From assembly GCA_001798185.1 (NCBI GenBank), contig MGRM01000023.1:1-57412 (forward strand): DNA of 57,412 nt, given 5' to 3'. The notes under the pieces were generated by a model. It saw only the letters and a list, made by a program, of their open reading frames with translations, was not told where the DNA came from and ran no database searches. This document shows, in pieces, positions 24,171-33,901 of the stretch (the stretch's first letter is position 1; each line of letters opens with the position of its first letter). This DNA is from Deltaproteobacteria bacterium RIFCSPHIGHO2_02_FULL_44_16 (lineage in GTDB: Bacteria > UBA10199 > 2-02-FULL-44-16). A program made the position numbers and the translations under genes.

Positions 24171-27100
24171 TTAAGAAGATTGAAACTTGGTCACGTCATG
24201 TCCAAAAAGTTTTTCTACCGCGGCAATAAGCTGCGGAGATGGCGCAAGTTTTAAATCATCCGGAAGTTCAAGCACTGTTTCAGATTGTTGTGGTTGCACG
24301 AGATGAACATAAGCCGGACATGAACCTTGATGACTGCTCAAAATTGATTTTAATTGTTGCAGATGTTTTTGCGTCGCCTCTTGCGAGCGTAAAAAGAAAT
24401 GAACACTCGTGGTTAAATAGAGCGGAACTTCTTCGAGAGAATAAATTTTTTCAGCGATCACTTTGACGGTTTCATCCCCAGCATCTGCAACTCCCACCAC
24501 AAAAATCGGTTTTTCACTTTTCAAGGCGGTGATCGCATCACGATAGACATCGGCAAAAACCACAACCTCCACCACTCCGGTAAGATCTTCGAAACTGACA
24601 AACGCCATACGATCCCCGCGCTTTGTCGTAATTTCTCGAAGACGCGTCACGACACCTCCAAAACGGACATGTTGTTTATCTTTCGCTTCGTCGAGAGTAA
24701 CCGTATTCGATGTGGAATAGATGGCGAGGAGGTCTTCGAATTGTGTCAATGGATGTCCCGTAATATAAAAACCGAGCGAATCCTTTTCATATCCCAAAAG
24801 TTGATGTTCTGGCCACTCGTGAACGTGCTCATATCCTTTGCTCTCCTGCGCCATAGTCTGATGTTCAATTTCGGGAATTTCAAAAAGACGCGATTGCCCT
24901 GTTTGTCGATCGCGTTGATGACTACTTGCGTGGTTGATCGTTTGATCGATCATGGCCGTGAGTTGTGCGCGCGGAGCTTTCGTAAAATCAAAAGCGCCGC
25001 ATTTAATAAGACTTTCAATCACACGTTTATTCACTTTTCGTGAATCGACCCGCACACAAAAATCTACAAGAGAATGAAATACATTCCCCTGTTCTCTTGC
25101 TTCGACAATACTTTGAACCGCCGCTTCTCCCACATTTTTGACAGCGCCGAGTCCAAAGCGAATCACATTATTTCGCACAATGGAAAAATCGCTTTCACTC
25201 TCATTCACATCAGGAGGAAGAATCGTAATCTGATGTGCTCGACAATCTGCAATACTCGCCAGAATTTTATCTGCGTTGCCATGTTCACTCGTAAACAGAG
25301 CTGCCATATATTCTGTAGGATAATGACATTTCAAATAAGCCGTCTGATAAGACACAAGCGCGTATGCAGCAGAATGACTTTTGTTAAAACCATACTCAGC
25401 AAATTTTGCCATGAGATCAAAAATATGTTCCGCTTTTTTGGGTGTAATTCCCGATGCGATCGCTCCTTGCACAAAACGTTCACGTTGGGCATCCATCTCT
25501 TCCGCAATTTTCTTTCCCATCGCGCGACGAAGAAGATCGGCATCACCAAGACTAAATTTGGCAAGTTCACTGGCAATACGCATCACCTGTTCTTGATACA
25601 GAATGACGCCATACGTATCCTTCAAGATAGGTTCAAGTTCAGGTAATTCATACCTGATCGCAATCCGTCCGTGTTTCCTATTGATGAAGTCATCCACCAT
25701 GCCGCTTCCCAGAGGACCCGGTCGAAAAAGAGCGACAAGAGCGACAATATCGCCGAATACGTTCGGTTTCAGTTTGAGAATGAGATCGGTCATCCCCTGA
25801 CTTTCAAGCTGGAAAATACCGTGCGTATCCCCTTCTGAAAGGCGCCCATAGACCGCAGAATCATCAAGAGGAATTGTATCAATATCGATTTTTTCTCCTC
25901 GCACTTTTTCGATAAGACGTAACGTATCATCGATCACGGTAAGCGTTTTTAAACCCAAGAAGTCGAATTTGATCAGACCGATTTTTTCAACAGCCTTCAT
26001 GTCAAACTGTGTAATGACTTCATCATTTTGACCACGACACAAAGGAACATAATCCGAAAGAGCTTTATCTGAAATCACCACACCTGCTGCATGTGTCGAT
26101 GCATGACGAGGAAATCCTTCGAGTTTTCTCGCAATCTCGAGAAGTTGTTTCATTTTTGGATTCTCTTCTGCAAGTTCCAAAAGACGTGGCTCAATTTCAA
26201 GCGCACTTGCAAGTGTCATCCCAAGCGTTGCGGGGATGAGTTTCGCGATGCGATCGACATCTCCATAAGCCATGCCGAGCACACGCCCCACATCGCGCAC
26301 CACGGCGCGTGCTTTCATTTTTCCAAAGGTAATAATTTGACTGACGTTTCCATATTTCTTCGCCACATACTGAATCACTTCATCGCGACGGCGCATACAA
26401 AAATCGATATCGACGTCAGGCATGCTGATACGTTCGGGATTGAGAAAACGTTCGAAGAGAAGATCATGCGCCAGGGGATCAATATTCGTAATTCCAAGGC
26501 AGTAGGCCACGATCGATCCTGCAGCCGAACCTCGTCCAGGACCGACGGGCAAACGTTGGCGACGAGCAAATTCAATAAAGTCAGCAACGATTAAAAAGTA
26601 ACCTGCAAAACCCATGTTCGTGATCATTTCAAGTTCACGTTCGAGTCGCTTTTCATAGATCTCGCGAATATCTTCGAGAGCGAGTCGGCGTTGGAGGGCA
26701 ATCTTCGGAAATTTTTCCTGAAGCTTTTCACGAGAGAGTCGTTGTAAATAACTTTTGAGATCTTCGCCTGTGGAGGGTTCAAATTTTGGAAAATGATACG
26801 TTTCAAAATCAAATTCGAGATTTAAATGTTTTGAAAGTTCGACGGTATTTGCAATGGCTTCCGGATACATTTCAAAGCGCTTCGACATTTCGTCGGGCGA
26901 TTTAAAATAAAACTCATCACACGACATTTTCATCCGTTTTTTATCTGAAATATTTTTCCCGGTTTGAATGCAGAGAAGCGCGTCATGTGCTGGTGCGTCT
27001 TCGCGACGAAGATAATGAACGTCATTGGTCGCAACAAGCGGCCAACCTTTTTTCTTTCCGAGATCCACGAGCTTTTCATTTACTTTTTGTTGAAGAGAAA

Positions 27101-27647
27101 GGCCATGATCCATAATTTCAAGATAAAAACGATCTCCAGAGAAAATTTCCGCAAGTCGCTCCGCGAATTTCAGGGCATCTTCATCGCGATCATCAGCAAA
27201 CAATCCCGGAACCCCACCCTTAAGACAACCTGAGAGGGCTACGAGTCCCGCAGCGTGAGCTGCCAAAAGTTCCATATCAATTCGTGGCTTATAATAAAAA
27301 CCTTCGAGATAACTTGAGGTAATCAAGCGACAGAGGTTTTGGTAGCCCTCTCTGTTTTTCACGAGCAGTGTCAGGTGAGTCAATAAACTTTGCGAACGAG
27401 AGCTGCGCTCTCTTCTCTCTCCTTCTGGAAGAAGATAACACTCACACCCGATAAGCGGTTTAATTCCTGCCTTGGACATGGTCTGATAAAACTCGATCGC
27501 CGCAAACAGATTCCCATGATCTGTCAGCGCCAGCGCCGGCATATGGTATTCGCGCGCTTTCTCCGCCAAGCCGGAAATGGAACACGCTCCGTCAAGAAGA
27601 CTGTAATAGGTATGAACATGAAGATGGACGAAGTTGGAATGGTGCAT
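24171..27647 (-). CDS. dnaE: DNA polymerase III subunit alpha
   Basis: This is the replicative polymerase. The 1158-residue protein has the PHP domain (HVHTYYSLLDGACS near residues 10-23), the polymerase core with GPGRGSAAGSIVAYCLGI and the catalytic MPDVDIDFCMRRR at about 400, the thumb and fingers with GVILYQEQVMRIA, a helix-hairpin-helix region and an OB fold near 990-1070 (VRFGGVVTRLREITTKRGD). Length matches DnaE1-type enzymes. It starts with ATG 27647 and lacks a strong ribosome-binding site. Confidence 0.97.
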   Translation of the reverse strand: MHHSNFVHLHVHTYYSLLDGACSISGLAEKAREYHMPALALTDHGNLFAAIEFYQTMSKAGIKPLIGCECYLLPEGERRERSSRSQSLLTHLTLLVKNREGYQNLCRLITSSYLEGFYYKPRIDMELLAAHAAGLVALSGCLKGGVPGLFADDRDEDALKFAERLAEIFSGDRFYLEIMDHGLSLQQKVNEKLVDLGKKKGWPLVATNDVHYLRREDAPAHDALLCIQTGKNISDKKRMKMSCDEFYFKSPDEMSKRFEMYPEAIANTVELSKHLNLEFDFETYHFPKFEPSTGEDLKSYLQRLSREKLQEKFPKIALQRRLALEDIREIYEKRLERELEMITNMGFAGYFLIVADFIEFARRQRLPVGPGRGSAAGSIVAYCLGITNIDPLAHDLLFERFLNPERISMPDVDIDFCMRRRDEVIQYVAKKYGNVSQIITFGKMKARAVVRDVGRVLGMAYGDVDRIAKLIPATLGMTLASALEIEPRLLELAEENPKMKQLLEIARKLEGFPRHASTHAAGVVISDKALSDYVPLCRGQNDEVITQFDMKAVEKIGLIKFDFLGLKTLTVIDDTLRLIEKVRGEKIDIDTIPLDDSAVYGRLSEGDTHGIFQLESQGMTDLILKLKPNVFGDIVALVALFRPGPLGSGMVDDFINRKHGRIAIRYELPELEPILKDTYGVILYQEQVMRIASELAKFSLGDADLLRRAMGKKIAEEMDAQRERFVQGAIASGITPKKAEHIFDLMAKFAEYGFNKSHSAAYALVSYQTAYLKCHYPTEYMAALFTSEHGNADKILASIADCRAHQITILPPDVNESESDFSIVRNNVIRFGLGAVKNVGEAAVQSIVEAREQGNVFHSLVDFCVRVDSRKVNKRVIESLIKCGAFDFTKAPRAQLTAMIDQTINHASSHQRDRQTGQSRLFEIPEIEHQTMAQESKGYEHVHEWPEHQLLGYEKDSLGFYITGHPLTQFEDLLAIYSTSNTVTLDEAKDKQHVRFGGVVTRLREITTKRGDRMAFVSFEDLTGVVEVVVFADVYRDAITALKSEKPIFVVGVADAGDETVKVIAEKIYSLEEVPLYLTTSVHFFLRSQEATQKHLQQLKSILSSHQGSCPAYVHLVQPQQSETVLELPDDLKLAPSPQLIAAVEKLFGHDVTKFQSS

Positions 27648-27713
27648 TGAACATCAGGTCGTACCCTTGAGACTAACGAGAGTCAAGAATCTAAGAACAT
27701 GCTTTAGAAAAGA

Positions 27714-28295
27714 CTAAATAGGTGTCATCTCGAAAGTCCTAGCGAGGTCGTTTATTTCTATCAAAACCGCATATCCCTCACCTTGCTCAAGAGCGCGTTT
27801 GCGTGTAAATACTTGCATCTTATTTTCAACAAGCCTTATTGTGGCTTCAGGATAGACGGAGCGAATGGTTCTTTCGAGAAAGGAAAGAACGGCTTCATCT
27901 TGAACACTTTCACAAACAGCGCGTTTTAATTGCCTTGCAAAATTTTTGCGCTCGACTTCAGGAAGATTTCGGAGTGCACCGTTAACAACATCCATGATGC
28001 CCGACTTTAAAAGAGAATTACGAAGTTTTTGTACCTGGTGAAAACGACCGCTATAAGGATGCGTTGTTCCAGAAGCAAGAGCCATAAAGAGTTGAAAATC
28101 TTCAGGACTTTCAAACGCGTCTTTGTAAAGATTTTCTACATATTCTCCGCATGCGCCTGACATCGTCACCGGTCCAAAATCTTCATAGCCTTCATAGCGT
28201 CGAGGATCTATATAATTAATTGCTGCCATACAACCAGTGAAATAGTCCTCTAGGTGTCGTGTTCTCAACAATCTTGTAATTTCAGGTTCTGCCAT
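27714..28295 (-). CDS. Hypothetical protein
   Basis: No family is recognised. The 193-residue soluble protein starts AEPEITRLLRTRHLEDYF and is mixed charge with several helices; one segment reads SGACGEYVENLYKDAFESPE. There are no membrane segments or signal peptide. GGAGG four bases before ATG 28295 is a very strong ribosome-binding site. A 17-base motif shared with the gene at 6198-6923 lies about 30 bases upstream of the start. It precedes dnaE by 66 bases on the same strand. Confidence 0.72.
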   Translation of the reverse strand: MAEPEITRLLRTRHLEDYFTGCMAAINYIDPRRYEGYEDFGPVTMSGACGEYVENLYKDAFESPEDFQLFMALASGTTHPYSGRFHQVQKLRNSLLKSGIMDVVNGALRNLPEVERKNFARQLKRAVCESVQDEAVLSFLERTIRSVYPEATIRLVENKMQVFTRKRALEQGEGYAVLIEINDLARTFEMTPI

Positions 28296-28323
28296 AATTA
28301 CCTCCAGAAAGGTTATCTTTCTC

Positions 28324-28340
28324 TGATTTCATTATCGACA
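28324..28340 (-). promoter_or_regulatory. Shared upstream motif, second copy
   Basis: The minus strand reads TGTCGATAATGAAATCA, differing in one base from 6936-6952. CAACTT lies 11 bases upstream of it, as it does at 12 bases in the other copy. Both precede hypothetical genes with strong ribosome-binding sites. It could be a promoter for an alternative sigma factor (sigma-28-like -10 GTCGATAA) or a regulator site. Confidence 0.35.
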
Positions 28341-28362
28341 GTAAGTGGATTAAGTTGCTCTC

Positions 28363-28384
28363 TTATTTATTGTTTATTTATTGT
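28363..28384. repeat. 11-bp tandem duplication
   Basis: TTATTTATTGT occurs twice head to tail in the AT-rich gap between the nucleotidyltransferase gene and the hypothetical gene at 27714. Nothing else in this 170-base gap is recognisable apart from the shared motif at 28324-28340. Confidence 0.7.
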
Positions 28385-28465
28385 TTACCACTCAATCGTT
28401 TTCAGAACTGTATGAACATGAGATGAACAAAATTCGAGTGAGCATATCAAAAAGTGTGTATTCTA

Positions 28466-28963
28466 TTATTTTCTCTTTTTTTCTTCCTCAATGCGTTGCT
28501 TGAGGGCATTGACATCCATTTGATCTGATGGACGGATTGTATTTTTTGTTCGAATGAGAAGTTCTTTTGTAGCAGTTGGAATTTTAACATTATCTACTGT
28601 AATAAAATCAATATCTGATTTTGCCGCTTCGTAATCAATGCCACAAGCTTTTGCCATCAGATCGACCACAAATTCGTCTGCAATTCTGACGACTTGATAT
28701 TGTTGAATCTCATAATCTTGTATAAGAGCTATGGCATTATCTGGAAGTGAAGACATCGCCTTTTTGATACGTTGAATATTTCCTGGTGAGGGGTCTATGA
28801 GGAGATCGATGTCTTTTGTGCCTCGCGCATAAGCTTGAAGAGCAACAGCAAACCCGCCAATAAGAATATACCGTACTCCAGCATTGTTTAACTCTTTACA
28901 GAGTGTGACGAGATCTTCGATTGTCGGAGCGCGTGAGTACTCGCAATTGTTTTGATCATCCAT
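28466..28963 (-). CDS. Nucleotidyltransferase-fold protein (MNT/AbiEii-like)
   Basis: The 165-residue protein has ILIGGFAVALQAYARGTKDI followed by DLLIDPS: the G-G...R-x-T-x-D-x-D pattern of minimal nucleotidyltransferases, with the metal-binding Asp pair. A third acidic residue may come from DEFVVDLM. Such proteins act in toxin-antitoxin pairs, modifying a toxin or tRNA, but also in antibiotic resistance. ATG 28963 has GAGG eight bases upstream. It overlaps a short upstream ORF by 76 bases, so the two form a tightly coupled pair. Confidence 0.8.
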   Translation of the reverse strand: MDDQNNCEYSRAPTIEDLVTLCKELNNAGVRYILIGGFAVALQAYARGTKDIDLLIDPSPGNIQRIKKAMSSLPDNAIALIQDYEIQQYQVVRIADEFVVDLMAKACGIDYEAAKSDIDFITVDNVKIPTATKELLIRTKNTIRPSDQMDVNALKQRIEEEKKRK

Positions 28964-29127
28964 TGATCAGCCTCTTCAAATGATGTGAAATGATAGATAC
29001 CGCGGGGAACGAGTTGGTTCCCTTGTAGCGTCCAGAGTGTCCGTTGAAGTATTTTCATATCTTCAATAGAATTTTCTTTTCCATGGCGCTTCGTGATTAT
29101 GCGCATCGATTTTAATAACATATGCAA
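28888..29127 (-). CDS. Small partner ORF of the nucleotidyltransferase
   Basis: The 79-residue protein contains ILQRTLWTLQGNQLVPRGIY followed by HFTSFEEADQWM, a pattern I associate with short ORFs placed just upstream of nucleotidyltransferase genes in deltaproteobacteria; this is memory, not a search. The real start may be ATG 29127, 29106 or 29058, none with a strong ribosome-binding site. Its 3' end overlaps the nucleotidyltransferase gene by 76 bases. An antitoxin role is possible but unproven. Confidence 0.65.
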   Translation of the reverse strand: MHMLLKSMRIITKRHGKENSIEDMKILQRTLWTLQGNQLVPRGIYHFTSFEEADQWMIKTIASTHALRQSKISSHSVKS

Positions 29128-29184
29128 AGCCTATACTGAAAACACGCTTTCTGCAAAAGATGATTTTTGATTGTTGAGATATCC

Positions 29185-30723
29185 TTACTCCCACTCAATC
29201 GTGGCTGGAGGTTTGGAAGAGATATCATAGACAACACGATTGACCCCTTTCACTTCATTAATAATGCGATTTGAGATCTTGCCAAGAAGATCATAAGGAA
29301 GTGGGCTCCAATCAGCAGTCATCCCGTCTAAACTCGTCACCGAACGAATGGCAATCACGTTTTCATACGTTCGCTCATCTCCCATGACACCAACAGTCTT
29401 TACGGGTAAGAGCACACAAAATGTCTGCCACGTTTTTTCATACCAGCCGGCAAGCTTTAACTCTTGCATCATAATATCATCTGCTTCACGAAGAATCTCA
29501 AGGCGCTCCTCCGTCACCGCATCAAGAATGCGAATCCCAAGCCCTGGACCTGGGAATGGGTGCCGAGAAACTATCTCATCTGGAATACCGAGCTCTCTCC
29601 CCACTTCTCTCACTTCATCTTTAAAAAGTTCTCGAAAAGGTTCGAGGAGTTGAAGGTCCATTTTTTCTGGAAGTCCACCGACATTGTGATGTGTTTTGAT
29701 CGTGGCAGATGGCCCCTTAAAAGAGACCGACTCAATAACATCGGGATAAAGCGTCCCTTGAGCTAAAAATTGAACATTTTTAATTTTCTTTGCCTCTTCT
29801 TCAAAGACTTTCACAAATTCATTCCCAATACGTTTTCGTTTTTCCTCTGGGTCCGTCACTCCCGAAAGTACCGAGAGAAAACGTGCTGAAGCATTTACGA
29901 CATTCAGATTGATCTGAAATGTTTTTCGAAAAATAGCTTCTACTTTTTCTGCTTCATTTTTTCGGAGAAGCCCGTTGTCGATAAAAATACAGGTGAGCTG
30001 ATCACCGATCGCTTTATGAATCAACAGTGCCGCAACGGAAGAATCGACACCTCCGGAAAGTCCCAAAATAACATGTTGATGAGCAACTTTTTCGCGAATT
30101 GCAGGAACTTGAGATTCAATAAAAGAATGCGTAGTCCATGTCGGCTTACAGTTGCAAATGGCGAAGAGAAAATTCGCAAGAAGTGTGGTCCCTTCTGGCG
30201 TATGCGTCACCTCAGGATGAAATTGAAGACCGAAAATCTTATTCGCGCTATCAGCAATGACTGCATGTGGAGAATTATCGCTGGAAGCCAAAACACGAAA
30301 GCCTTTCGGAAGCTGTCGCACACGATCCCCATGACTCATCCAAACGGGAAGCGGCCATTCTTTGATTCCTAAAAAAAGAGGATGTGATTCATGAGCATGA
30401 AGGAATGCGCGTCCAAACTCACGATGAGGAGAAGCTTCGACTTCTCCTCCACCTTCATGCGCCATAGCTTGCATTCCATAACAGATGCCGAGAACAGGAA
30501 TCCCCAACGTCAAAAGAGCTGGCGCTAGCCTCGGAGCGCCAGGAGCAAAGACGGAGGCAGGACCACCTGAAAGAATAATCCCCTTTGGCGCAAACGCTTT
30601 TATAGTTTCCAGTGAAATTGTGCAGGGATGAATTTCACAATAGACATTTAATTCACGCACTCGTCGTGCAATGAGTTGTGTATATTGAGAACCAAAATCG
30701 AGAATGAGAATTTTTTGGTCCAT
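29185..30723 (-). CDS. guaA: GMP synthase (glutamine-hydrolysing)
   Basis: GuaA converts XMP to GMP with ATP and glutamine. The N-terminal amidotransferase domain has GICYGMQ with Cys81 and the His-Glu pair in [10 protein letters not shown]; the ATP-pyrophosphatase domain has [14 protein letters not shown] near 222-235; the C-terminal dimerisation domain ends [10 protein letters not shown]. The 512-residue length is typical. ATG 30723 was chosen over the TTG two codons upstream. It follows guaB by nine bases, so both steps from IMP to GMP are in one unit. Confidence 0.97.
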   Translation of the reverse strand: MDQKILILDFGSQYTQLIARRVRELNVYCEIHPCTISLETIKAFAPKGIILSGGPASVFAPGAPRLAPALLTLGIPVLGICYGMQAMAHEGGGEVEASPHREFGRAFLHAHESHPLFLGIKEWPLPVWMSHGDRVRQLPKGFRVLASSDNSPHAVIADSANKIFGLQFHPEVTHTPEGTTLLANFLFAICNCKPTWTTHSFIESQVPAIREKVAHQHVILGLSGGVDSSVAALLIHKAIGDQLTCIFIDNGLLRKNEAEKVEAIFRKTFQINLNVVNASARFLSVLSGVTDPEEKRKRIGNEFVKVFEEEAKKIKNVQFLAQGTLYPDVIESVSFKGPSATIKTHHNVGGLPEKMDLQLLEPFRELFKDEVREVGRELGIPDEIVSRHPFPGPGLGIRILDAVTEERLEILREADDIMMQELKLAGWYEKTWQTFCVLLPVKTVGVMGDERTYENVIAIRSVTSLDGMTADWSPLPYDLLGKISNRIINEVKGVNRVVYDISSKPPATIEWE

Positions 30724-30732
30724 GGGCAATGA

Positions 30733-32202
30733 TTAGTGGTCAACCTGATAATTCGGTGCTTCTTTGGTAATAATCACATCATGAACATGCGATTCACGAA
30801 GCGCTGCAGATGTAATACGAATAAATTTTGTTTTCGTCTGAAGTTCGTGGATCGTCTTGCATCCCGCATATCCCATACCGGCGCGAAGCCCACCACTGAG
30901 TTGATACAGCATGTCACGAAGTCTCCCTCGATAGGGGACACGTCCTTCAATCCCCTCAGGAACGAGCTTTGACAGTTCCCTCACTTCACCTTGCGCATAA
31001 CGATCTTTACTCCCCTTTTGCATGGCGAGAATTGAACCCATGCCACGATAGACTTTATAACTTCTTCCCTGATACATAATGATTTCGCCAGGAGCCTCTT
31101 CTGTTCCGGCGAAAAGCGAACCGATCATTACCGCACTTGCTCCAGCTGCAATGGCTTTTGCGAGATCACCTGAATATTTAATTCCACCATCAGCAATAAG
31201 CGGAATATTTCGTTTTTTCGCCACTTCAGCACACGAGGAAATTGCCGTCAGCTGCGGAACTCCGCAACCGGCGACAATGCGAGTGGTGCAAATCGATCCA
31301 GGTCCAACGCCCACTTTCACCGCACTCACTCCAGCGTCGATAAGGGCCTGAGTTCCTTCTGCTGTTGCCACATTTCCGGCAATAAGAGCGATATGGGGAT
31401 GGGCTTTTCGCAGAGATTTCACCATCTCCAAAACACCTTGCGAATGACCATGAGCTGTATCGACCACGAGCAGATCGACTCCAGATGCAATCAGGGCTGC
31501 CGCCCTTTTCTGTTCGGCCGCGCCAATTCCTATAGCCGCCCCAACACGGAGTCGCTGAGAAGAGTCTTTCGTGGCACCGGGATGTTCGCGAACACGTTTG
31601 ATATCACGCGTGGTCATCAGACCCTTTAAGCGAAACTCAGCATCCACAATCGGAAGTTTTTCAATACGATGTTGATGCAGGAGTGCTTTCGCGGCTTCTA
31701 AGATAATATCAGGACCACCGACAATGAGTCGCTCGCGTGGTGTCATCACTTCACCCACACGACGCGAAGGATTTTCTTCGAATTGACGATCACGATTAGT
31801 GATGAGTCCAATGAGAATGCCCTGATCTACAACCGGGAACCCGGTCACACCCATTTCCCGGGCGAGAGCCCCGATCTCTTCTAACGTTTGATCTGGGGAA
31901 ACCGTAATGGGATCAGTGACAACTCCCCCTTCATGTTTTTTCACCTTCATCACTTCAAAGGCCTGCTCTTCAATGGACCAATTTTTATGAATGATTCCAA
32001 TCCCACCCTCTTCTGCAATGGCAATAGCAAGCCGACTTTCGGTCACCGTGTCCATGGCTGCGGAGAGAAAAGGGATGGTCAACGAAATATCATCCGTAAG
32101 ACGTGTTTTGAGTTCCACTTGTGCGGGCGTAACAGCGCTGTGTGCAGGAACGATGAGAACATCGTCAAATGTAAGGCCTTCTTGAATATTCTCGACCAAC
32201 AT
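30733..32202 (-). CDS. guaB: IMP dehydrogenase
   Basis: GuaB oxidises IMP to XMP with NAD+. The protein has the family start [14 protein letters not shown], an inserted pair of CBS domains (about 90-200), the catalytic loop [15 protein letters not shown] with its Cys, and the flap [16 protein letters not shown] with the Arg-Tyr pair. ATG 32202 gives the family N-terminus; the frame is open to an ATG at 32262 that would add 20 residues. It is divergent from the 538-residue orphan and upstream of guaA. Confidence 0.96.
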   Translation of the reverse strand: MLVENIQEGLTFDDVLIVPAHSAVTPAQVELKTRLTDDISLTIPFLSAAMDTVTESRLAIAIAEEGGIGIIHKNWSIEEQAFEVMKVKKHEGGVVTDPITVSPDQTLEEIGALAREMGVTGFPVVDQGILIGLITNRDRQFEENPSRRVGEVMTPRERLIVGGPDIILEAAKALLHQHRIEKLPIVDAEFRLKGLMTTRDIKRVREHPGATKDSSQRLRVGAAIGIGAAEQKRAAALIASGVDLLVVDTAHGHSQGVLEMVKSLRKAHPHIALIAGNVATAEGTQALIDAGVSAVKVGVGPGSICTTRIVAGCGVPQLTAISSCAEVAKKRNIPLIADGGIKYSGDLAKAIAAGASAVMIGSLFAGTEEAPGEIIMYQGRSYKVYRGMGSILAMQKGSKDRYAQGEVRELSKLVPEGIEGRVPYRGRLRDMLYQLSGGLRAGMGYAGCKTIHELQTKTKFIRITSAALRESHVHDVIITKEAPNYQVDH

Positions 32203-32279
32203 TCGGGGGTCATAATAAAGGAGCTGCGCTCTGTCAAGGGCCTTCACAACTTTTCCTGGCATATACCGATAAGGTTATC

Positions 32280-33896
32280 ATGGTTTATAAACTCTATCGA
32301 AGCGCTGTTGAAAATTTACTTTCGAGTCAAAAAAACGCCTTGGACCAGCAAATTTTCCATATTGCTTCTCAGGATGACGATGCGGGCGAAAACCTTTCTC
32401 AAGTTGAAATTGATAACGCTCATCACCTCTTTCCAAACAATACTTTCTTCTCTGATACCGGTGAAAAGATGCATCATAAATTAAATGCCTACATGGCCGA
32501 TCGATTCCGCTCGATTGTACGAATGGGAATTAACGATTGTCTTATACAATACAGCCTTCCTCGTGAACCGAGTGAAGCTGCTTTTGGAGAATGTCTTCGA
32601 GCAAACTTCCCCTTTCTCAACACCGGAAAAGGTCAAAGTCAAAAAGGCAACATTATTTTTAATTCTCTCGATATAGAGACATCAGAGTGGATTTTCTTAG
32701 GACTCAATCCACGAACAGCAATGTATGATTTTCAAAGCGAGGATATGGCCTCTTTTGATCTCCCTCCTCATACCCTTCTTGAGTACAGCGTAAACTATCA
32801 TGGTTATGAGTTTCAATGGAATGACACATCGGGACGAACGATAAAGCTTATCGGTAATCAAAACAGGTCAACACTTCTCATCGGAAAAGAGAAATTTGAA
32901 CTCACGGTCGATAGTTCCTTTTCAGATCTTCTTCACTTCTCTGAAACGTTTTGGGACATCATCATCTCAACACCACATGGTACCGAATTTTCCCATAAAA
33001 GCATGACACATTCTGTATCGACAGATGAACGATACGCAACACTCCATGGACAACTAAGACCAAAGAGCCAAGCTTATGTGTTTATGCTTGACGAACGCCA
33101 TCAGGGAAAAAGAGCGCTCGTTTCTTATCAGCATGGCATCTCTCTTCATAAACGATTATTGATTCAAGATGCTTATGAGTCTGATGAAACTTTCGAGATG
33201 GACACATTTTCCCTTTTGGATCTAAAGCATTCCTATAAACGACATCTCGGCTTTGACTCATCTCAAGGCATTTTCTTTTTCTTTACACCACCTCCAGAAC
33301 ATCCCGTGGTTGGAGAAATGGAATTTGGTTACGTTCATCAATTTCTCTGGGAGACAAGTAACGAATATGAACGCAATCTTCCATTTAGTACATATTCGAT
33401 GCATGGATTTGAAACAGAGGTCACAGGTGAATACACACTTGCTCAGATCGCGGATCATACCTACAAAAAAGCAGCGACAAATTCAGAAGTTTTTTACTAT
33501 CCAGAAGATTTTTATCACATTCCGATGTGGGCTATTTCCTATTTTGAAGAGCAAAAAGATAAAGAACATCTGGAAAAACTAAAACAGGTGGCACTTGAAC
33601 GCATTCGTCGCGTGCTCAATGACGGTGAATTTATGGAATATCATAAAACCATTCGATTTGGTCAGGTTCGTTTATCGCTCGACGGTTTTGTTGGTCATAC
33701 GACTGAATTTCTCGGAAAACTTGCAGCATCAGATCAAATAACGTGGACTCCGGAAGATGCAGAACTCATTAAACGCTGGATTCGTGAAATCACGATCACC
33801 ACACCACGAGCGCTCCCAACCTTTGCTTCTGAATACTCGCATCTCGTCTTGGGACTTCGGTTACTTCACCAATACCGTGAGCGTGTTGGAATTTGA
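32280..33896 (+). CDS. Hypothetical 538-residue protein
   Basis: No family is recognised. The protein has no signal peptide or membrane segment. It is rich in aromatic residues and His, with stretches such as SFDLPPHTLLEYSVNYHGYEF and SQGIFFFFTPPPEHPVVGEM; a helical C-terminal part (DKEHLEKLKQVALERIRRVL) precedes IRFGQVRLSLDGFVGHTTEF. The start at 32280 has AAGG five bases upstream. It diverges from guaB, whose possible start at 32262 is only 17 bases away, so guaB signals would have to lie inside this gene. It converges on the OmpA gene with a five-base gap. Confidence 0.8.
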   Translation: MVYKLYRSAVENLLSSQKNALDQQIFHIASQDDDAGENLSQVEIDNAHHLFPNNTFFSDTGEKMHHKLNAYMADRFRSIVRMGINDCLIQYSLPREPSEAAFGECLRANFPFLNTGKGQSQKGNIIFNSLDIETSEWIFLGLNPRTAMYDFQSEDMASFDLPPHTLLEYSVNYHGYEFQWNDTSGRTIKLIGNQNRSTLLIGKEKFELTVDSSFSDLLHFSETFWDIIISTPHGTEFSHKSMTHSVSTDERYATLHGQLRPKSQAYVFMLDERHQGKRALVSYQHGISLHKRLLIQDAYESDETFEMDTFSLLDLKHSYKRHLGFDSSQGIFFFFTPPPEHPVVGEMEFGYVHQFLWETSNEYERNLPFSTYSMHGFETEVTGEYTLAQIADHTYKKAATNSEVFYYPEDFYHIPMWAISYFEEQKDKEHLEKLKQVALERIRRVLNDGEFMEYHKTIRFGQVRLSLDGFVGHTTEFLGKLAASDQITWTPEDAELIKRWIREITITTPRALPTFASEYSHLVLGLRLLHQYRERVGI

Positions 33897-33901
33897 ATAA
33901 A

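Noticed and set aside
28363-28384. CRISPR-like repeats
   Set aside because: There are only two head-to-tail copies of an 11-mer with no spacers; no CRISPR array or cas gene is seen anywhere in the window.
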